Shown here: positions 59,085 to 64,000 of the stretch, piece after piece
How positions within the stretch are numbered: position 1 is the stretch's first letter
Layout of the letters: every line of letters starts with the position of its first letter
Source of the DNA: Erythroxylum novogranatense
Lineage: Eukaryota; Streptophyta; Magnoliopsida; Malpighiales; Erythroxylaceae
Assembly (NCBI GenBank): GCA_029891385.1
Contig: CM057228.1
Location: 58,287,783 to 58,351,782, forward strand
DNA: 64,000 bases
Direction: 5' to 3'
Translations under genes and position numbers: made by a program
Notes under the pieces: model-generated
Databases searched by the model: none
What the model was told of the DNA's origin: nothing
Seen by the model: the letters and a program-made list of their open reading frames with translations, nothing else

Positions 59085-60289
59085 TGTAACATCCCACCCC
59101 CTACTGGAAGGGTAAAATAGTAAATTTGGCATAGGATGAGATGGATCGGAATGACTTAGGACTGTTCATGCATAATAGGATTGATACACGTGATCATTTC
59201 TGCACATGAAATTACTGTACATGCATACATGACACTTCAGGTTTGCGTGCCTAAGACAATTTTATTGGGATTAACGTGGTTAATGGGTTTGGAAAATTAT
59301 TCTGAGTGTGCCATATATTGTTTTCTATTTTTAGGCAATTTCAGGATTTTTTTCTGGAATTTTTCGGGGTACTTGCCCGGACCGAAAAAATTTTCAAGTG
59401 ATCGATCGAGTAGGTTTCAGATCGAAATGACCGCCAATGGAACTGAAAAATTAGAAATATGATGTTAGGATTTATTAATTTGAACCATTGGAATTTGGAA
59501 TGGAAATTTCATTGTTTTGGAAACCGACCAGGTAGAGTGGTTAAAATCGGATAAGTGGCAAGTGACACATGTCACTTGCCTAAGGTGCATAGGATGATGG
59601 TTATCCTATTCAATTGATTTTGGGAGAGCTCCTACGATTCTTTCAAGGAAAGTTAAAAAGGAGCTTTTAAATGACAAGGCACCTTATTCATTAAATGTTT
59701 TGTCCTATTCTATTCTTACATGCACAACACTCCTCTTTGCAAAGACTTAAAAGGTTGGAAAGCATAAAGCTTCCTCTTATCCGTAGCTCTTGTTTTATCC
59801 TTCAATGGGTGTTCTCTCTCTTTCCTTCGATGGTTCTTCATCATCCAAACAAAGAGTTCTTTTTGTTTCCTTGCTTGTTCCTCTTTTATTTACTCACAAA
59901 CTCAACCTTTAGCCTTGTTATGATGATGATTAGTGGGATGTTAAGTGATGGTCGTAGGTGGGGGGTGGATGAAGTAGAAACTTGATGCTTTTTTGAAGAC
60001 TTGATGATGTGAAGAAGTTAAAGCTTGAAGTTTGTTGAGGTGAGTATTGATAAAGTAGTAGGAATAAATGGTTTTAACTTGATTTGTGATGGAATCTTAA
60101 TGATTGATGGTAATTAGACATGAAGAATTGAGTGCTGCAAATTTTTAAGTATTAGCTCTAGTACATGTATGAATGTGGTCAGACCTAATTTTGTGTTCAT
60201 TTGGATGTTTAATGATGTGTTAAAGGCATTGGAAATGATAGAAACTAAGATTGGACCAAATCTGGAAATTTAGGGTTTTAATTGATTGT

Positions 60290-61360
60290 ACTGTTTTGAT
60301 CATAACTCATTGTGTGAGGTTTGTGGCTACTTAAACTGTGGGATGTTGGCTACATTTTTGTGTGAAATAGGTATTGTCTAATTGTAACTCTAAGAGGTTG
60401 AAATTTGGCTTGGAAAGTTGCTGCTGGGACTTGTGTGAACAGTAATCGAGACATAGAACCTAGAGTTTTACTGATTTTTCTAAATTAATTGATATGGAAT
60501 TAGGGAAAATGGTCTTCATGAGAGTTGAAGCATACATTGTTAGCTTTCGATTGCAACTGATCTTGTAATTTTTCGATCTGTATATTGGGAGATATGCATT
60601 GTGAAATATTGACTGATTTTGAGCAATTGGTGTAACCTAGCCATCAGTGTAGGTTTTGTGAACATCCTGATTAGAAGTAATTTTAGAAATTTACGTGAAT
60701 TGAATTGGTTTGATTGATCTTCTGAAAAATTGTAGAAGAAGTGATTATCTTGAAAATGGTATATAGCATGCTATTTTTAGATACCAGAATTAGGACTTAT
60801 CCTTTTTCAAAGATTGGACTGAAGTTAGGTCATGGGCTGCTGATCAGGGCAATAACTTGCAAGACTGTTTTAAATTGGTTAATGATGGAATTTGATTATG
60901 AGCCCTTCATGAGAAGTGTAGTACTATGTTTTATCTTTTCATGGGTATAAAGTATGCAATTTTTCGACATTTGTACAAGGAGTTATACTGTTTGAAAAAT
61001 CACTGTCTAATTTGAGTACTTTCAGGGGCAGCAGCCTTCACTGAATTGTTTGACCTAGTTAGCTATTGAATTTGAATTTAGACTGTTCATAAAAGTTGTA
61101 GATCACATTGTGATCTTGATGAGAATATTTATTCTGTAATTTTTGACTAAGGAAATGAGAAGTTATTGAATTTACAAAATACTGCACTGGTTAGGAACTT
61201 ATTGACTGGACAGAAACTTGGACTGGCTTTTTGACACCCTTAGAGGTGAATTTGGCTTTTGTGTTTTTCATGAACATTGTAGATCTCTCTTTTCTATATG
61301 AAATAGACACTAAGTTTGTCCAATTTGGAGTTCAGAGTAAAGAGTTATGACCTAGGCAAG
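60290..61360 (+). repeat. ~183-bp module array in LARD-3 LTR
   Basis: Blocks GTTGTAGA...ATC.T.A..G.A....A..TTTG.C.A.TT..G...AGTTAT recur, ending near 60800, 60988, 61168 and 61350 (spacing about 180-188). Weaker earlier copies are near 60310 and 60600. Confidence 0.75.
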
Positions 61361-61404
61361 TTGGGAAGTCGGAAAAAGGAAAGTATCCAATTAGGCACTG
61401 TAGA

Positions 61405-61446
61405 CGTCCTAGTCGACTGCAACATGTTCTAGTCGACTAGGACATG
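61405..61446. repeat. GTCGAC palindromic cassette
   Basis: CTAGTCGACTAG is a perfect 12-bp palindrome at 61429-61440, inside a 24-bp dyad with one mismatch (61423-61446). A second, partial GTCCTAGTCGACTGC lies at 61406-61420. Confidence 0.88.
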
Positions 61447-62487
61447 TATTTTTGCTGAACTGACTTTCCTCCACTCTTTTGCTTATAACTTTTCCATCCG
61501 ACGTCCGATTGACCTGATTCTTGAGGCATCGGATTCGTGAAACATTGAATTTCATTTCATGGAAAATTGGAAATTTTGGACGGAAAATTGACAGGTGTCT
61601 GGGAAATAGGTATTGCATTACTGTTTTATTTAATTGGGGATCTATAGAGGTCCAAATTGAGCGTTGCCAGCGTCATTGAATTTATAATTTTTCTACGAAT
61701 TTTATTGTTGGAAAAAAATTGGATTAAGGCCGGGAATATCATGAACATGCATTGTCCTTATTCTATATTTGTGCATAAATGGGAATCCGTATGCAAAGTG
61801 ATTAATGTGTGCATATGATATAAATTGGCAGTGCAGGATAAATGTCCGCACTCAGGCGTTCCCAGAAATTGGAAACCTATGCAAATCTGGAGCGTACTGT
61901 GAGTAACCTAGTTGGTTTCTCAAATTTCTGATTGTCTAAATGCTCTATGTGAACTACTTGCCACTGTGAATTGCATGATTACTACAATGTATAGGATCGA
62001 CTTGCATGTTTTTACTGTACTGGATTGGATTACTGCATGATCCTGGAAATTGAACTACTGGGCTTCTATAGCCATACCACTGAACTACTGAACATTTCAC
62101 TGCATGCATAAAAGCATGAACAGATAATGAACGTTGTGACCCAAGTCGCGAGTATTACTGAAATGAGCTTCGAGCTTTAACACTGTACTGACCGGGCCAT
62201 GAGCCCGAGAGGATTTATCCCTGACGCATCCACACTGAATACTGACTGAGCGCTTGGGCACAACACTGAATAACTGGAAAAGAGTCACATGTGCATCGTG
62301 ATTGCATGAGTAACTGTTTTGTGATAATGACTGATTATGTGACGGCATGATTTACTGTAAATGGCTCTATGATACTGTAAACTGTTACATGTTACTGCAA
62401 ATTATTATTTACTGCTGTAAATTGTTATGTTACTGCTAATTGAATACGACTGTATTATGTTGTACGCCATGTGCGTAATACATGATT

Positions 62488-62539
62488 TGAGTGAACCATC
62501 GATGATGGTTTCTCACTAAGTTCGCAAATCTCACCCAAA
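62488..62539. other. Three-way-junction-like dyad, LARD-3
   Basis: Outer arms TTGAGTGA (62488-62495) and TCACCCAA (62532-62539) pair with one mismatch and share a base with the first inner hairpin, AACCATC-GAT-GATGGTT (62495-62511). The second inner dyad is AGTTCGCAAAT. It is the reverse-orientation counterpart of 5195-5247. Confidence 0.75.
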
Positions 62540-62975
62540 ATTTGCACATATTTTTCAGGTCTTGAAGAATACCTAGGTTGACACGGGAGAATGTCTACTG
62601 TAGGCAAGTGAAGTATAGAGGTCGGGATCAGTCCGTGTCTGCATTAGTGTCTTATCGAATTGTATTTCGCAATCATTGTGTAACAATGCTTTGTATTTCT
62701 AACGAGCCCATTGTGGTTGTCTTGTTTTACATTGGTGATTGTAAATTATTATGGATGACCGTAATAACTGAAATTGATTAATTGTGAATATGGGCTCGGG
62801 TTCCTTCGCTTATATCTTTGCGTTAATGAATGGTTCAAAAAAATAAATAAATAAAGAGAGGAGAAAATATTATACTGAGTTTTAATCGACTGATGTAATA
62901 CGCCACCCTCGCGAGGCACGTACTCGGATATCACCATTGATATCGGGTTCGGGTCACTCGGGAGTGGGTGTTACA

Positions 62976-64000
62976 TTTAGGTGGTATCAGAGCCCAGTAG
63001 TACGTAATGTATCTAGGCACAGTCTGAAACATAGGGTGCATGCATTTGAGTCGTTTCATCGTAGACCGTGGCAACTGATCCCTAGTTTGAGTCGCACGGG
63101 TAGAAATCCTACGTGTGCGTACGTGTCAAGTGATTAAGTGAGGGAAAAAGTGAGACTATGTTAGTGGGTGAACCCCTGGAAGTGTATAAGCAATTAGGAG
63201 AGGAAAAAGGAAAAAATGGATAAGGAGATTGATATTGTACTGTGGTTAGAATGACTGTGTTGGCCTAGACTGATTAAGGAAAGAAGTGATATTAATGAAT
63301 TCCCGGATTAAAATGGCAATATTACGGCGACAGAGAACGAATATGTCGAGAACTTGGAGAGGTCCACTGGGGCTTTGAGACGTATACTGGTTATAGTAGG
63401 ACTAAGTGAGATGAAAAGTCCGGGATGATTAGGGAATTAGAGTTCAGACTGTAGATGCGATGGAATGGGAAACATTGGAACCGAGTAAAGTGTAGATGGT
63501 CCGATTAGGTAGATATTGATTCACCGTATTGGTGTTAGATATTAGTAGATATCATAGATAGATGATGATAGCGAGATTGTAAGAAGATCAATAGTATACT
63601 ATAACGGTCTACTTCGGACTGAAAGAACTGAAAGAGCAAGGTGCCTAGTGCCTAGTTGAGTGAGATAAAAGTATACATATAAACTGAAATGAATTCATGA
63701 AATGGTTATGATCTGGACCGCATAAGCTTGAGACTGAAATGGTTATGTGACTATTGTGCTACGAGTTTGGAAATCAGTATGATAAAATCGTAAGGGAAAA
63801 AGACAGACTGATGATTTCTACTAATTGTGTATCGTGAAATTCTGGATTTGGTTGAAAAGATGTATATGGACACAGAAATGGTAAATGAATGGGTAAATAG
63901 ATAGAGATACAGTGGAGTTGTAACAATGATTTTGTCGTGTTTTGGGGACTGTGAATGCCCTATCATAGATTGTTTGAGGATAATAAAGAGATACGTAACA
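62976..64000 (+). other. LARD-3 internal domain, 5' start
   Basis: Non-coding from the PBS to the window end. The first 100 bp (CATTTGAGTCGTTTCATCG, GACCGTGGCAACTGATCCC) are recognisably related to the matching part of LARD-1. Confidence 0.75.
62982..62993 (+). promoter_or_regulatory. LARD-3 primer-binding site
   Basis: TGGTATCAGAGC, six bases after the LTR end. It is a perfect complement of the initiator Met tRNA 3' end. Confidence 0.93.

Larger units (their letters stand above)
59085..62975 (+). repeat. LARD-3 LTR
   Basis: 3891 bp, starting TGTAACATCCCACC and ending GGGTGTTACA. Order: CT-rich leader (about 59750-59890), modules (about 60290-61360), GTCGAC cassette (61405-61446), conserved motif (61467-61535), three-way-junction segment (62488-62539). 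It aligns in order with the LARD-1 LTR, although overall sequence identity is low. Confidence 0.85.
58021..64000 (+). mobile_element. LARD-3: internal end, LTR, internal start
   Basis: Plus-strand LARD-type DNA: the last 1064 bp of an internal domain, a full LTR (59085-62975), then PBS and the first 1025 bp of an internal domain to the window end. The LTR is bounded on both sides by internal sequence, so this is not a simple 5' or 3' end. Ends (TGTAACA...TGTTACA), PPT, dyad and first internal bases are related to LARD-1. No coding homology is visible. Confidence 0.8.

Overview
This window looks like plant nuclear DNA, most likely from a eudicot. It is AT-rich and consists almost entirely of nested, decayed retrotransposons. 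I found no host gene, tRNA, rRNA or other conserved cellular gene. Lineage evidence comes from plant-specific element families: Athila/Tat-like Ty3/gypsy, SIRE/Maximus-like Ty1/copia with an env-like ORF, plant L1-type LINEs with a DUF4283-like ORF1, and non-coding LARD-type elements with very long LTRs. I cannot name the species.

Nest 1 (1-37333). The host is one minus-strand Athila/Tat-like element: 5' LTR 35800-37333, gag 34557-35600, gag C-terminus/protease/RT start 20135-21651, RT pieces 16969-17231 and 4661-4763, RNase H to integrase linker 1-896. Insertions into it: LINE-1 (897-4660, itself split by an LTR-like element at 1248-3229); LARD-1 (4769-16963, TSD TCAAA); a solo LTR (17232-20129); and a TGTTGG...CCAACA solo LTR (21657-34551, TSD CTTAT), which is itself split by LARD-2 (23614-34394, TSD ACTAG). 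Removing the insertions rejoins recognisable protein-coding sequence.

Nest 2 (39270-64000). A minus-strand LINE tail (39270-40320) abuts a plus-strand LINE (40340-58020) with ORF1, endonuclease and RT. A SIRE-like copia element on the minus strand (41341-55510, TSD TTTTG) splits its endonuclease. The copia 3' LTR carries a 4.4 kb solo LTR (41588-45950), whose last bases carry a short tRNA-like (SINE-like) insertion (45951-46146). From 58021 to the window end is LARD-3: the end of an internal domain, a complete 3.9 kb LTR, and the start of another internal domain. 37334-39260 is AT-rich LTR-like DNA that I could not assign firmly.

The most interesting material is in the long LTRs of LARD-1, LARD-2, LARD-3 and the two related solo LTRs. 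Although their sequences have largely diverged, they share a degenerate array of about 185-bp modules, a family-specific palindromic GC-rich cassette followed by a conserved motif, and a conserved dyad. In LARD-1 and LARD-3 the dyad lies inside a 53-nt segment that can fold as a three-way junction about 430 nt from the LTR end. The LARD internal domains (3.63 and 3.69 kb where complete) have no retroelement coding sequence but keep PBS, PPT and a dyad next to the PPT, so they probably depend on an autonomous gypsy partner that is not in this window.
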